DNA from: Candidatus Thorarchaeota archaeon
GTDB lineage: Archaea > Asgardarchaeota > Thorarchaeia > Thorarchaeales > Thorarchaeaceae
DNA length: 64,000 nucleotides
Assembly: GCA_016933575.1 (NCBI GenBank)
Contig: JAFGAR010000004.1
Span: 1-64,000 of the forward strand
Reading direction: 5' to 3'
Shown here: in pieces, positions 37,408 to 46,400 of the stretch
Layout of the letters: each line of letters begins with the position of its first letter
Numbering within the stretch: position 1 is the stretch's first letter
Notes under the pieces: generated by a model
Databases searched by the model: none
Told to the model about the DNA's origin: nothing
Seen by the model: only the letters and a program-made list of their open reading frames with translations
Program-made: the position numbers and the translations under genes

Positions 37408-37818
37408 TCACATAATAATGATTAGATTTGGAATGTATCCTACAAGAAGGAAGGCAATTACAAACCCATAGATAGCTACAGCCTCGATGAACACAACGTA
37501 CAAAATACTCTTACCAAAAGTCTCTGGTTTCTCAGTTATTGCACCTAATGCTGCTGCGGAGGCAGTACCCATACCCAGACTAGCACCAACACCAGCTAGT
37601 CCAAGTGCAAGACCTGCTCCAATTGCAAGTCCAAGAATACCGAGTCCAGGTCCATCAGTGGTCTGTAGCATCTCAAATCCTTGGCTTGGGGATATGCTTC
37701 CTAATGCACTCATTGCAGCTGGTCCATCAATACTAATGAGCATAAATGCCCCTAGAACGGTTACAATAGCACCCGCCATGAACAAGACCAGACTTGTGAT
37801 TTGATTATCAATTCTCAT
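37408..37818 (-). CDS. atpK: A/V-type ATP synthase subunit K (c-ring)
   Basis: The ATG at 37818 is used because GGAGG lies 8 nt upstream; the earlier in-frame ATG covers that site. The 136-residue proteolipid has an N-terminal helix (SLVLFMAGAIVTVLGAFML) that is probably a signal peptide or extra helix, and then one c-type hairpin: GLGILGLAIGAGLALGLAGV and ILYVVFIEAVAIYGFVIAFL, with the ion-binding Glu in FIEAVAIYG. A single Glu in one hairpin is the simple F-like arrangement of a c subunit. It follows the subunit C gene with 18 nt between. Confidence 0.9.
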   Translation of the reverse strand: MRIDNQITSLVLFMAGAIVTVLGAFMLISIDGPAAMSALGSISPSQGFEMLQTTDGPGLGILGLAIGAGLALGLAGVGASLGMGTASAAALGAITEKPETFGKSILYVVFIEAVAIYGFVIAFLLVGYIPNLIIIM

Positions 37819-37836
37819 TTGTATTTCCTCCATCTC

Positions 37837-38898
37837 TCACCAGATTGTGATCATTCGTCTAATTGCTTCAGCAGTCTCGCCTCTTTCAATCCCAACAGCA
37901 ATAGAGCGTATGTTACGAATCTCGTATTGCTTGAGACTAAAGAATCCAATGATTGTACCCAAATGGAATGGAAAGGCAGTCATAAGTAGTTTGACCCTCT
38001 GAGCAATAAAGTCTTCAATTGCTAATTCAACATTTGCTAGGTCATTTGACTCTTCATAGAGTCTTGTGAGTCGACCTGCAAGTTGAGCAAACCGAGTGGA
38101 ATCTAACTTCGCAAGGACTTCTCTCCATGTCGTCGTGTTCTTTATCGCCTCTGTGAGATCTCGTGCTCGCGAATATCGTATGAGTGAGAGCTCAAGAGCG
38201 CGGGAGTCCAGATGGAGCAATGTTGCGCGTAGTCCTGTTAGGATGTTCTTGAGAATCACCCTAGAGTCGAGGATATCAAATACTCGCTCCCGTTCTCGAT
38301 CCGAGAACCCTTTGAGAGCGTCGAGTACTTTTCGCAGGTACCACTCTTCGATAGCAACCTCAAGAGGTGCTGTCGAATCGAATTCTTGGTACATTGGAAG
38401 ACGTGTAAGAAGTGATACTTTAAGATCCCATAGTGGGATGAGGTCAATCATCTTACTTACAGAATCTGAATCTACAAAGGTCTGGAAAAGAGCTGCCTCA
38501 CTGGGAGACCTCGCAACTGAGAATCTCAATATCTCATCCTTCTCGAGACCGACGTGTAGACCCCTCATTATCGATTTGATGCTCTCTACTAGGAACACGT
38601 CCAGATAGGTATCTGTGAACTCACGTACCTTTCCAGTCAGGGATTTAGATAGATTCGATGTTACATCAGCAAAATCATGAGAGAGAATGAGGGCAAGCTC
38701 GTCTGGGTCCGGAACCGCACTCTGTGCATGCTTTGTAATGATAGATCCATAGTACGTTCCAGATAGGATTTTGATGAAGTCTTGATAGCTATTTACTTGA
38801 AGCAGACTCTCATATGTTCCAATGCTCAGGAATCGAGACTTCAGACCTCGAATCCTTGCATTGACAAAGCCATATTCGTTTGCTGCTCTTATGCTCAT
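37837..38898 (-). CDS. atpC: A/V-type ATP synthase subunit C
   Basis: This 353-residue protein matches the archaeal C (V-type d) subunit, the socket linking the central stalk to the c-ring. The start ANEYGFVNARIRGLKSRFLS is typical, and YLRKVLDALKGFSDRERERV plus the end NIRSIAVGIERGETAEAIRR fit the family. Typical length is 340-360. It is followed by the c-ring gene. A TATAAAAG box at 38961 lies in the shared divergent region. Confidence 0.9.
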   Translation of the reverse strand: MSIRAANEYGFVNARIRGLKSRFLSIGTYESLLQVNSYQDFIKILSGTYYGSIITKHAQSAVPDPDELALILSHDFADVTSNLSKSLTGKVREFTDTYLDVFLVESIKSIMRGLHVGLEKDEILRFSVARSPSEAALFQTFVDSDSVSKMIDLIPLWDLKVSLLTRLPMYQEFDSTAPLEVAIEEWYLRKVLDALKGFSDRERERVFDILDSRVILKNILTGLRATLLHLDSRALELSLIRYSRARDLTEAIKNTTTWREVLAKLDSTRFAQLAGRLTRLYEESNDLANVELAIEDFIAQRVKLLMTAFPFHLGTIIGFFSLKQYEIRNIRSIAVGIERGETAEAIRRMITIW

Positions 38899-38958
38899 CC
38901 CAATGATTCCTGCCTATTCTCAATCTGATGAATACTGATGTGGAAACCTTGAAGGCCC

Positions 38959-38968
38959 GATATAAAAG
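38959..38968. promoter_or_regulatory. TATA-like element between atpC and a membrane protein gene
   Basis: GATATAAAAG lies in the 142-nt divergent gap, 73 nt before the plus-strand ATG at 39041 and about 60 nt before the atpC start. It is a good TATA match for one of the two directions; which one cannot be told. Confidence 0.35.
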
Positions 38969-39040
38969 TGACGAAGGCGCAAAACACCCTTTGTTTAGAA
39001 GAATTCAAATAACGAACTGCCTTCAATAGCAGTGGTCATT

Positions 39041-39625
39041 ATGACAGATAGCGGAGCGCCAGTTCACAAGTCCGAAGATTACATCAATCTTGGAAGTCTA
39101 TTCAGAAGCTCTGCAACGATAACTTTTGTCGTTCAGATAGTAGCAGTCATTGTTATGCTAGGGTCACTTGCCGGCTATTTAGTTGGTAATGTATTCCTAT
39201 CTCTTACGGTGGAATTTCAGATACTTGCACTTCTTCTTGCCAGCATCGTGGCACTCATTATCTTTTTAGCTGCGATCAGTGCCTTCGTCAGATTCTCACG
39301 ACGAATAGGAGATGCAGTTGTCGGTCCAGGAGTCGAAGAAGTACGAATGGATACACCACGGGTCAAGACGGTCGTGATCCTCTATGGATTACTTGTTGCA
39401 CTCATGGCTGTTACTGGGATCTATACATGGTATCTCATTGATACAAATTACCTCGTTGCATGGGCCGTAACCTACAACTCGATTTCACTGCGTGTATTTG
39501 GACTCGCAATGGGTGCATTCATCATTGCGTTACTCATCCAGATAATCATTGCAGGAGTTGGAAGAAGCGCAACTAAGGTCATCATCGAAGTTCTTGATGC
39601 AGATGATTCTGAGTTTTTAGACTAG
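39041..39625 (+). CDS. Four-helix membrane protein, hypothetical
   Basis: Begun at ATG 39041 it has 194 residues. Four transmembrane helices are clear: ITFVVQIVAVIVMLGSLAGY, FQILALLLASIVALIIFLAA, VVILYGLLVALMAVTGIYTW and LAMGAFIIALLIQIIIAGVG. The loop VGPGVEEVRMDTPRV is polar and the C-terminus acidic (VLDADDSEFLD). No family was recognised. It converges with the AtpZ-like gene with one base between their stops and sits beside the ATPase genes, so a role in ATPase assembly is conceivable but unproven. Confidence 0.65.
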   Translation: MTDSGAPVHKSEDYINLGSLFRSSATITFVVQIVAVIVMLGSLAGYLVGNVFLSLTVEFQILALLLASIVALIIFLAAISAFVRFSRRIGDAVVGPGVEEVRMDTPRVKTVVILYGLLVALMAVTGIYTWYLIDTNYLVAWAVTYNSISLRVFGLAMGAFIIALLIQIIIAGVGRSATKVIIEVLDADDSEFLD

Positions 39626-39626
39626 T

Positions 39627-39944
39627 TCACTCGGAGGTCTCGTCATCCAAATCGAAGACGACATCCTCCAATATCTCATCCAATGGCGGCATGTACGTAG
39701 GACGATTCTTTCGTTCTACTTCTGCTCGTTCTAGATAATTCACCGTCCGATAGGTCCCATACACACCTAGAAAGAATCCGAAGATTGCTCCGAGAATAGC
39801 TCCCCAAGTCGCTCCCGAGCTCCCGGATATGGACTGCCCTACAATCTGCCCTACTAACAGAAGTGCAATGACTGAGCATGGAATCTCAGAAGCAATTGCT
39901 ATCCACGGACCTATGCCTCCAAAGCCAGTATCGGACTCGTTCAT
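39627..39944 (-). CDS. AtpZ/AtpI-like small membrane protein
   Basis: The 105-residue protein has two membrane helices with Gly-zipper character in the order of AtpZ/AtpI-like proteins: PWIAIASEIPCSVIALLLVG, then a turn with SGSSGATW, and AILGAIFGFFLGVYGTYRTV, followed by an acidic tail. In bacteria AtpZ and AtpI help F-type c-ring assembly and cation supply. Here the nearest ATPase is an A/V type whose c-ring gene is about 2 kb away. The family match is by pattern only; a generic two-helix protein is possible. Confidence 0.55.
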   Translation of the reverse strand: MNESDTGFGGIGPWIAIASEIPCSVIALLLVGQIVGQSISGSSGATWGAILGAIFGFFLGVYGTYRTVNYLERAEVERKNRPTYMPPLDEILEDVVFDLDDETSE

Positions 39945-40050
39945 AATCCTATAGGAAACAGAGCCCTCGAATATTCATTGTGGTACGAATGAAGTGCACC
40001 TTGGTCAATGTTTTTGTGGACACTTTGCATCCTAGAGGTGAGGTTTCGCA

Positions 40051-41343
40051 GTGGAAATAGCTATTACATATGGTGATGGCAGACTCAAGCTCAAGATTCC
40101 AGAGGAGAATCTCGCAGGAATCATTCAGCCAAAACAAGTAGCACCTAAATCGAATACATTGGCTGAATTGGAGCGGGTACTAGACAATCCCCATGGACCA
40201 AGATTGAGTGACCTAACGAGGAGCAAGAGTGTTTGTGTTCTTGTAGAGGACCATACTCGTGACGAGCCACATTGGGATCTCATCACATCAGTTGTGCCTC
40301 GGTTGAGAGATGCCAGCAAGGTCCAATTCATCGTTACCACAGGGTCGCATGAAGTCAATCATCCAAACAACCTTGAGATTGTTGAGATGATAAAGCGAGC
40401 CGCACAGGACTCACATCTGCGAGACTACGACGTCATCATTCATGACTGCCACGCACCAGATATGGTTGATCTTGGAAAGACTAGTCGAGGAACACCAGTC
40501 ATCATCAACAAGGTCGCTGCAGAGCATGATGTGTATGTAAGTCTTTCAGACATGAAAGCACATTATTTTGCAGGTTATTCGAATGTTGTGAAGAACTTCT
40601 TACCCGGAGTCTGCGCTTTTGTCTCTATTGAAGCGAACCATGCAATGGCACTTGACCCAAGGTCAACATTTGGCCTACATCCATTTCATCCAGATGAAAA
40701 GAGAAGAGAAAATCCGCTAGCTGAGGATATGAAAGAGGCGATGGAAATCATTGCAGGTAATGCAGAGATATTCCTACTTGCAGTCATCACTAACAGTGGG
40801 AAGCTTGTATGGGCAGACGCAGGCCAGATTGAATCTGTGACTGCGGGAGCCATCGAGATTTTAGATGAGACCTCTAGTTTCACAGTGACTCCGCAAGAGC
40901 GTATTATCGTTTCACCAGGAGGCTATCCCCAAGACAAGAGTCTCTATCATGCACAACGTGCAATTGAACTGACAAAGAATGCAGTATCTAGAGGAGGAGA
41001 GATTCTCTTTCTAGCAGAATGTAGAGATGGAGTTGCTCCAGAATCTGCAATAGAGAACTTCTATAACAAACTCACAGCTCCACTCGATAAGGTAATTGGT
41101 TCGATAAGCAATCAGTATCATCTCTATGAGCATAAGGCATACAAGTTTGCGGAGCTTCTCAAGGCAGTGTCAAAGATCTGGATGTATACTGAATTGGATA
41201 CTAGAACGGTGGAAGCCGTCCATCTCAAGAAGACCAAAGATCCCCAAGCAGTTGTAGATCGTTGGATTGCTGAGAATCCGAATGTCAGGATACTTGTCCT
41301 CGACAAAGGCAATAAGATTGCAGTCTATGCAGATTCCAACTAG
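40051..41343 (+). CDS. LarA-like protein (DUF2088, lactate racemase family)
   Basis: The 430-residue product starts at GTG 40051, behind GAGGT. LarA uses a nickel-pincer cofactor to racemise lactate or other 2-hydroxy acids. Family signs are VEDHTRDEPHWDLI (for the usual DxTRPxP), TGSHEVNHPNN, HDCHAPDMVDLGKTSRGTPV, and SDMKAHYFAGYSNVVKNFLP with GVC, where family members have a His and Lys that bind the cofactor. No larB, larC or larE lies nearby, and the lactate specificity is not shown. Its stop overlaps the convergent FGGY kinase stop by a CTAG. Confidence 0.8.
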   Translation: MEIAITYGDGRLKLKIPEENLAGIIQPKQVAPKSNTLAELERVLDNPHGPRLSDLTRSKSVCVLVEDHTRDEPHWDLITSVVPRLRDASKVQFIVTTGSHEVNHPNNLEIVEMIKRAAQDSHLRDYDVIIHDCHAPDMVDLGKTSRGTPVIINKVAAEHDVYVSLSDMKAHYFAGYSNVVKNFLPGVCAFVSIEANHAMALDPRSTFGLHPFHPDEKRRENPLAEDMKEAMEIIAGNAEIFLLAVITNSGKLVWADAGQIESVTAGAIEILDETSSFTVTPQERIIVSPGGYPQDKSLYHAQRAIELTKNAVSRGGEILFLAECRDGVAPESAIENFYNKLTAPLDKVIGSISNQYHLYEHKAYKFAELLKAVSKIWMYTELDTRTVEAVHLKKTKDPQAVVDRWIAENPNVRILVLDKGNKIAVYADSN

Positions 41344-42860
41344 AGATCATCCATCCGTATCTTTGAGATTGCTTCATAGAGACCTTTGAAGGTCTCGAAT
41401 CCTTTCTTATAGACCTGGAGGGTTTCAGCACGAGGTTCTAGAGGCGGTCTTGTTTTGACCATCTCTTCAGCCGCCTTTGCCACAGATTTGAATACATTCA
41501 CACCTTTGAATGCTAGGATGGCAGCACCTACAGCTGTTGCTTCTTCCATTTGAGTTCGGACCACAGGTATTCGAAGAATGTCTGCTTGTATCTGCATCCA
41601 AGTTTCACTTCTTGCAGCGCCCCCGGTTACACGAACTTGCTTCACCGGTATCCCCAATTCTCGCATAACATCAATATTGGTTCGTATCTCATATGCAACA
41701 CCTTCAAGAATTGCACGCATCAGATGAGCTCGTGTATGACCCAGCGCAAGACCTGCAAAGATGCCTCGTGCGTGAGGATTCCAGTTTGGTGCTCCAGCGC
41801 CAACAAAATGTGGAATGTGAATCACACCTTCAGAACCAGCTGGCACATCCTTTGCACAGTCAGTGATGACATCGTATGGATCAGCTCCAGTCTCGTCGGC
41901 TATCGCCAGCTCCTCACTTCCTAGATTGTCGCGGAACCATCGTAGGGCAGAACCAGTTGTAAACATGCTTGCTTCTATGACAAAGGCATTTGGTACTACA
42001 TGACGACTGCAGAGCACTCTCCTGGCAGGGTCATGTCTCACAGTGTTTGAATACGCCAGAATGAAGGTCCCTGTTCCAGTTGTAGATTTAATCATGCCCT
42101 CACGAACAACTCCAACACCAAGCGCTGCACATTGCTGGTCACCGCCGCCTGCAATAATGGGAATCCCAGCCTTTAGACCAGTGTCCTTTGCAGCTTTTTC
42201 AGTCAACGTACCCACGTGAGTTCCGGGTTCCACTGGTGAAGGTAGCTTCTCCCTTGTGATATCCAGTGTGTTCATCATCACATCGGACCAGTCTGCAGTC
42301 CTAATATCAAAGAGCAGAGTTCTACTGGCGTTTGAGAAATCAGTGATTAGTTCTCCGGATAGACGATAAATGAGGTAATCGTGAACTAGAAGGAATTTGT
42401 GGGTCTTCTCAAAGATTGACTTCTCCTTCTCTTTTATCCAAAGAATCTTTGGTGCTGTGAAGTATGGGTCCACCGTGAGACCGGTTATCGAATAGACCTG
42501 AGCTGGTGGAGTCTCCTTCTTAATGAACTCGCATTGAGGGACCGTGCGACGATCCTGCCATACAATAGCGTTTCTTAGGGATTTTCCATTTTCATCTATG
42601 GGAACCACGGTTTCCCGTTGATTTGTCACACTTATGCTGATCACGTGTTCAGGACTGATGTTTGATTGAGTGATACATCGTTGAATAGTCTTGCAGGCCT
42701 TCTCCCACCAACTCTCTGAACGTTGTTCCACCCACGAAGGATTAGGGTAGAGTGACTCGAATTCCTCGTAAGCTTTTGCTGCGACCTTTCCAGATTTCTC
42801 AAAGAACATTGCTCGAACGCCAGTGGTTCCAGCGTCGATAGCTAAGACGAGTTCAGTCAT
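41340..42860 (-). CDS. FGGY-family carbohydrate kinase (glycerol/xylulokinase-like)
   Basis: The 506-residue protein begins at ATG 42860 (MTELVLAIDAGTTGVRAMFF); a GTG at 42893 would only add an unlike N-terminus. It has the FGGY phosphate loop, VTNQRETVVPIDENGKSLRN and AIVWQDRRTVPQCEF, similar to glycerol kinase, whereas EGVAYEIRTNIDVMRELGI and QVRVTGGAARSETWMQIQAD look more like xylulokinase. The substrate is therefore open. The second FGGY kinase is at 1921. The neighbouring convergent gene is LarA-like. Confidence 0.87.
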   Translation of the reverse strand: MTELVLAIDAGTTGVRAMFFEKSGKVAAKAYEEFESLYPNPSWVEQRSESWWEKACKTIQRCITQSNISPEHVISISVTNQRETVVPIDENGKSLRNAIVWQDRRTVPQCEFIKKETPPAQVYSITGLTVDPYFTAPKILWIKEKEKSIFEKTHKFLLVHDYLIYRLSGELITDFSNASRTLLFDIRTADWSDVMMNTLDITREKLPSPVEPGTHVGTLTEKAAKDTGLKAGIPIIAGGGDQQCAALGVGVVREGMIKSTTGTGTFILAYSNTVRHDPARRVLCSRHVVPNAFVIEASMFTTGSALRWFRDNLGSEELAIADETGADPYDVITDCAKDVPAGSEGVIHIPHFVGAGAPNWNPHARGIFAGLALGHTRAHLMRAILEGVAYEIRTNIDVMRELGIPVKQVRVTGGAARSETWMQIQADILRIPVVRTQMEEATAVGAAILAFKGVNVFKSVAKAAEEMVKTRPPLEPRAETLQVYKKGFETFKGLYEAISKIRMDDL

Positions 42861-42915
42861 AGAAACCACATGATGAAAGAACAGAACTTCCACGATATGA
42901 AGGCTTCGAGAATTG

Positions 42916-43203
42916 TTATCGATAGCTCAATTCGGAATCTATGACCTCGTAGATATCACGTCTTGGACCAATACAGGCCATCTTGAACGGGTAATCCTTC
43001 TTCAGACGATTCTCAAGCTGCATAGCTTCACTATGTGACTCACATTCTTTGATATACACAACATAGACGGGCCTGTGAGCCCGAAGATAGGTTGCTGACC
43101 GGGCACTGTTGGACACATGCTCTGTAAATCGACGGGCCAAGTCATTGGTCATCCCTGTGTAATAGGTTCCATCCTCAGTTTCTATTATGTAGACAAAATA
43201 CAT
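42916..43203 (-). CDS. GIY-YIG nuclease domain protein
   Basis: A 95-residue standalone GIY-YIG domain: VYIIETEDGTYYTGMT contains the two diagnostic strands, followed by the catalytic Arg region DLARRFTEHVS and the Glu in EAMQLENRLKKDYPF. Such small proteins are structure-specific endonucleases or relatives with unknown substrate (YhbQ/UPF0213 type). Length is normal. It sits at the 3' end of the nuo operon, where methanogens carry fpoO, and 56 nt before the FGGY kinase start. Confidence 0.85.
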   Translation of the reverse strand: MYFVYIIETEDGTYYTGMTNDLARRFTEHVSNSARSATYLRAHRPVYVVYIKECESHSEAMQLENRLKKDYPFKMACIGPRRDIYEVIDSELSYR

Positions 43204-43276
43204 GTTCGAGTCACTCTACTACAATCCAATGATGAGTAATGGCCACTTACCAATCTTTTCATAGATACTCCCATGC

Positions 43277-44830
43277 TCAAGGAGTGAGTGCCGCATGTAT
43301 TGCTGAGAGAAAGTCCCCATTCAGAAGGGCAGTACCAGCATCTACAGCGAGATTGAAGATGGGACCCGGAAAGATACCAATGATAATCAATGCAAGAGCC
43401 AACATTCCCATACCGATGAGCATAGAGGGATTGGACCTGTGGGCATTCTCTGCAACTGGCGAGACCGGACTGAACCATACTACTGACAACATTCTAAGAT
43501 AATAGCCGAGTGCAAGAAGGGCATTGAACACTGCAACTATTGTAAACAGAAGGTAGTAGTCCCCTGCCTGAACACCAGCCAAGAGGATTAGAAACTTAGA
43601 ATAGAATCCTGCAAATGGTGGCATACCCATTAGGGAGAGGACACCAATGGCAAAGAAAGCACCAACAATGGGCATTCTCTTACCAATACCACGCAGGTCC
43701 TCTAGATTCCTTGTACCAACTGCGTGTAGAAATGCTCCAGCACAGAGGAACAATAGGCCCTTTGTTAACGCATGAACGATGATATAGAAGATACCACTCT
43801 GATATCCAAGTTCAGTTGCGGCACCGAAGGCAAACAGGATGAATCCAATCTGTGTGATAGAGCTATATGCTAGCATTCGTTTTAGATCGGTCTGTGTGAG
43901 AGCATAGAAGTTACCAGCAGTCATGGTCACGATAGCAAAGATACCTAGGAGAAGAGGCCAGTTGATTGTGATTGGAGAGAACAGAGACACGTTCATTCTG
44001 ACGATTCCGTAGACTCCAACTTTGATGACTACTCCTGAGAGCATAGCGCTTATTCCACTTGGAGCTGCAGGGTGTGCATCAGCAAGCCAAGCTGCGAATG
44101 GAACGACAGCTCCTTTCACACCAAATCCAGCGGTCATGAGTGCAACAAGAATTGGAAGCAGCGGGTTATTGGATCCTGCAAGAGCTGTTGCCATGGCAGA
44201 GAGATTGAGGGTGCCGGTCAGACCATAGAGGTAGCTTGCTGAGAATAGTATAAGCGTGGAACCAATGGCAGACATCATGAGGTACTTGATAGCGGCCTCA
44301 ATACCTTCCCAATTCCTTCTGAAAGCAACAAGAACAAAGCTGCAAAGTCCCATTATCTCATAGAAGATAAAGAGAGTAAAGAGGTCACCAGCAATGACCA
44401 CGCCATTCATGGCACCAACCATGAGCAGTAAGAGAACATAGTATTGGGTAAGCCCACTGTCTTCACTCATATATCCAATAGAGTAGATGCTCACAACCAG
44501 CCCAAGGAATGTGAAGAGACCCATGAGCACGACAGAAAATGCATCCGCGGCAAGGATAACGCCAAGCTGAGTAGTTGAGGTCTCTCCAGCGGCAGACCAG
44601 AAGAAACTTGTCGCACCACTAGCCCATACCTCCTGCCCTAGGAAGAAGACATAGAGAAAGGTGACTGCGAAACCAACAGTAGCAATGATAGCAGGGACTA
44701 CTCGGGTCTCCCTCTTTGTAATGAGAAGGCTAAGAGCTGCCAACACAGCTGTAAGTACTCCGAAGGCAATTGGTAGAAGCACTGGCATGACAGTACTATA
44801 TTCCGGGATGATTAGAAAATCAAGTTGCAT
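43277..44830 (-). CDS. nuoN: Complex I membrane subunit N (NuoN/FpoN-like)
   Basis: The 517-residue antiporter-like proton pump has about 14 membrane helices. FIFYEIMGLCSFVLVAF carries the conserved Glu of the channel, IKYLMMSAIGSTLILFSASY the Lys, and the MnhD/Nuo core has GAVVPFAAWLADAHPAAPSG and QTDLKRMLAYSSITQIGFIL. ATG 44830 has GGAGG upstream. It is the last gene of the J1-J2-K-L-M-N run. Related Mrp/Mbh antiporter subunits cannot be excluded from sequence alone. Confidence 0.88.
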   Translation of the reverse strand: MQLDFLIIPEYSTVMPVLLPIAFGVLTAVLAALSLLITKRETRVVPAIIATVGFAVTFLYVFFLGQEVWASGATSFFWSAAGETSTTQLGVILAADAFSVVLMGLFTFLGLVVSIYSIGYMSEDSGLTQYYVLLLLMVGAMNGVVIAGDLFTLFIFYEIMGLCSFVLVAFRRNWEGIEAAIKYLMMSAIGSTLILFSASYLYGLTGTLNLSAMATALAGSNNPLLPILVALMTAGFGVKGAVVPFAAWLADAHPAAPSGISAMLSGVVIKVGVYGIVRMNVSLFSPITINWPLLLGIFAIVTMTAGNFYALTQTDLKRMLAYSSITQIGFILFAFGAATELGYQSGIFYIIVHALTKGLLFLCAGAFLHAVGTRNLEDLRGIGKRMPIVGAFFAIGVLSLMGMPPFAGFYSKFLILLAGVQAGDYYLLFTIVAVFNALLALGYYLRMLSVVWFSPVSPVAENAHRSNPSMLIGMGMLALALIIIGIFPGPIFNLAVDAGTALLNGDFLSAIHAALTP

Positions 44831-44834
44831 TTGG

Positions 44835-46388
44835 TTAGCCTCCTAGAACTCCAGTAATCAAGTCCAGTGCAGGACTTACCCATCGCCATAGAAGCCATGG
44901 ATAGATTCCTATTACCACAACGAAGAGGACCAAGACGACTCCAATGAAAAGGATCATTCGCGGTGGATCGTTCACATTCTCTAGTTCTTGCAGTACGGGG
45001 CCATAGAATATTCTACGGACCGCCCAGAGATAGTAAGCAGCTGTCAATCCGGTGGCGACAACAGCAATCACTGTAAGAGCGACTAGAGCGAGAACACCAC
45101 TACTTATTGCGAGTTCTGCAACGCCAGCAAAGATCATCCATTCACCTGCAAATGCAGAGAGAGGAGGAGTACCAGCAAGCGCAAGGGACCCGATGATAGC
45201 AATGGTAGCTAGATAGGGCATCTTTGGTCCAAGACCGCCCAACTTATCAAATTCCATTGTTCCAGTCCTTAGCTTGATTGCACCAGCACAGAAGAACATG
45301 AGACTCGCAAGGACTCCATGATTGATGAGCTGGAATGCTGCGCCGTTCACACCAATCACGGTCATTGATGAATAGCCCAGCATGAGATAGCCAAGTTGAC
45401 TGATACTTGAGTATGCCAGCATCATCTTGAGATCCTTCTGTGAGATGGCCAGCATAGCACCATAGAACATGGTGATGATTGAGATGACCATCAGTCCGGT
45501 CGAATACGCACTGAGAGCTGTCCCAAAGAGTGGAATGACAATACGAATCACACCATAGGCGGCTGTCTTTGTCATTGCCCCACTAAGCAGAACAAGGACA
45601 GGCATTGGAGCCTCTCCATAAACAGGAGGAGCCCATACATGCAAGGGAACAAGACCGAGCTTGATGCCAAATCCGAGTAGAAATATCAGACCGATGAGCT
45701 TTGCAACCTCTGTGGCAATGCCAGATGTTGAGAGATATGCCAGAGTGGTAGGACTGGTCTGAGTGACATACTCCATTGTTCCAGTCTGGCTGAAGATGAT
45801 GAATACTGCAACCAGAGAAATGAGTCCGCCCACAGCAGTCCATACCCAGAACTGCAATGCATTTCTAGAACGTTTCTCAGGGTCTTCAGACACTCCATAG
45901 AGATAGACCAGAATGAATGCAGGGATAAGCATGAGCTCATAGAATAGGAAGAACTGCATGAGGTTGGTTGCATAGATGACCCCGACCATGGCTGCAATGA
46001 ACCAGACTAGTAATGAGTAGTATACGCCAGGATTCTTGAGGTCCTTCATATACGAGAATGAGAACAGGGTTGAAAAGAAACCAAGTCCAGTGATAAGGAG
46101 GACTACGGGAACACTTAGTCCATCAGCAAGAAAGCCAAGAGTGAGGATTGGTGTCGTATCAATGGCCAACCAGACATAACTCTGGAAGATAAAGGCTCCA
46201 TGTTGAACTTGTATGAGCAAAATGACATTGAGAAGGATAGCGCCTGCAAGAGAAATGGCTGCCATGAGTTGCCCAACCTTCTCAGAACGTTGTCCAGTAA
46301 TCAGAGTGAGAAGACCTCCGATAATGAGGACAAGGAGTGTCAGTTCCATTGATGAGTTAGCAATAGTTGCGATATCGAGTCCTTGCAT
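44835..46388 (-). CDS. nuoM: Complex I membrane subunit M (NuoM/FpoM-like)
   Basis: A 517-residue antiporter-like subunit with about 14 helices. FFLFYELMLIPAFILVYLYG holds the channel Glu, FGIKLGLVPLHVWAPPVYGE the Lys/His of the core, and QKDLKMMLAYSSISQLGYLM the broken-helix motif. ATG 46388 has GGAGG. The 4-nt gap to the N gene and the 12-nt gap to the L gene mark an operon. The input module and NuoH are not in the window. Confidence 0.9.
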   Translation of the reverse strand: MQGLDIATIANSSMELTLLVLIIGGLLTLITGQRSEKVGQLMAAISLAGAILLNVILLIQVQHGAFIFQSYVWLAIDTTPILTLGFLADGLSVPVVLLITGLGFFSTLFSFSYMKDLKNPGVYYSLLVWFIAAMVGVIYATNLMQFFLFYELMLIPAFILVYLYGVSEDPEKRSRNALQFWVWTAVGGLISLVAVFIIFSQTGTMEYVTQTSPTTLAYLSTSGIATEVAKLIGLIFLLGFGIKLGLVPLHVWAPPVYGEAPMPVLVLLSGAMTKTAAYGVIRIVIPLFGTALSAYSTGLMVISIITMFYGAMLAISQKDLKMMLAYSSISQLGYLMLGYSSMTVIGVNGAAFQLINHGVLASLMFFCAGAIKLRTGTMEFDKLGGLGPKMPYLATIAIIGSLALAGTPPLSAFAGEWMIFAGVAELAISSGVLALVALTVIAVVATGLTAAYYLWAVRRIFYGPVLQELENVNDPPRMILFIGVVLVLFVVVIGIYPWLLWRWVSPALDLITGVLGG

Positions 46389-46400
46389 TTCTTTAGCCTC

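Noticed and set aside
38096-38608. Plus-strand 170-residue Arg/Ser-rich frame
   Set aside because: Antisense to the well-supported ATPase subunit C gene.
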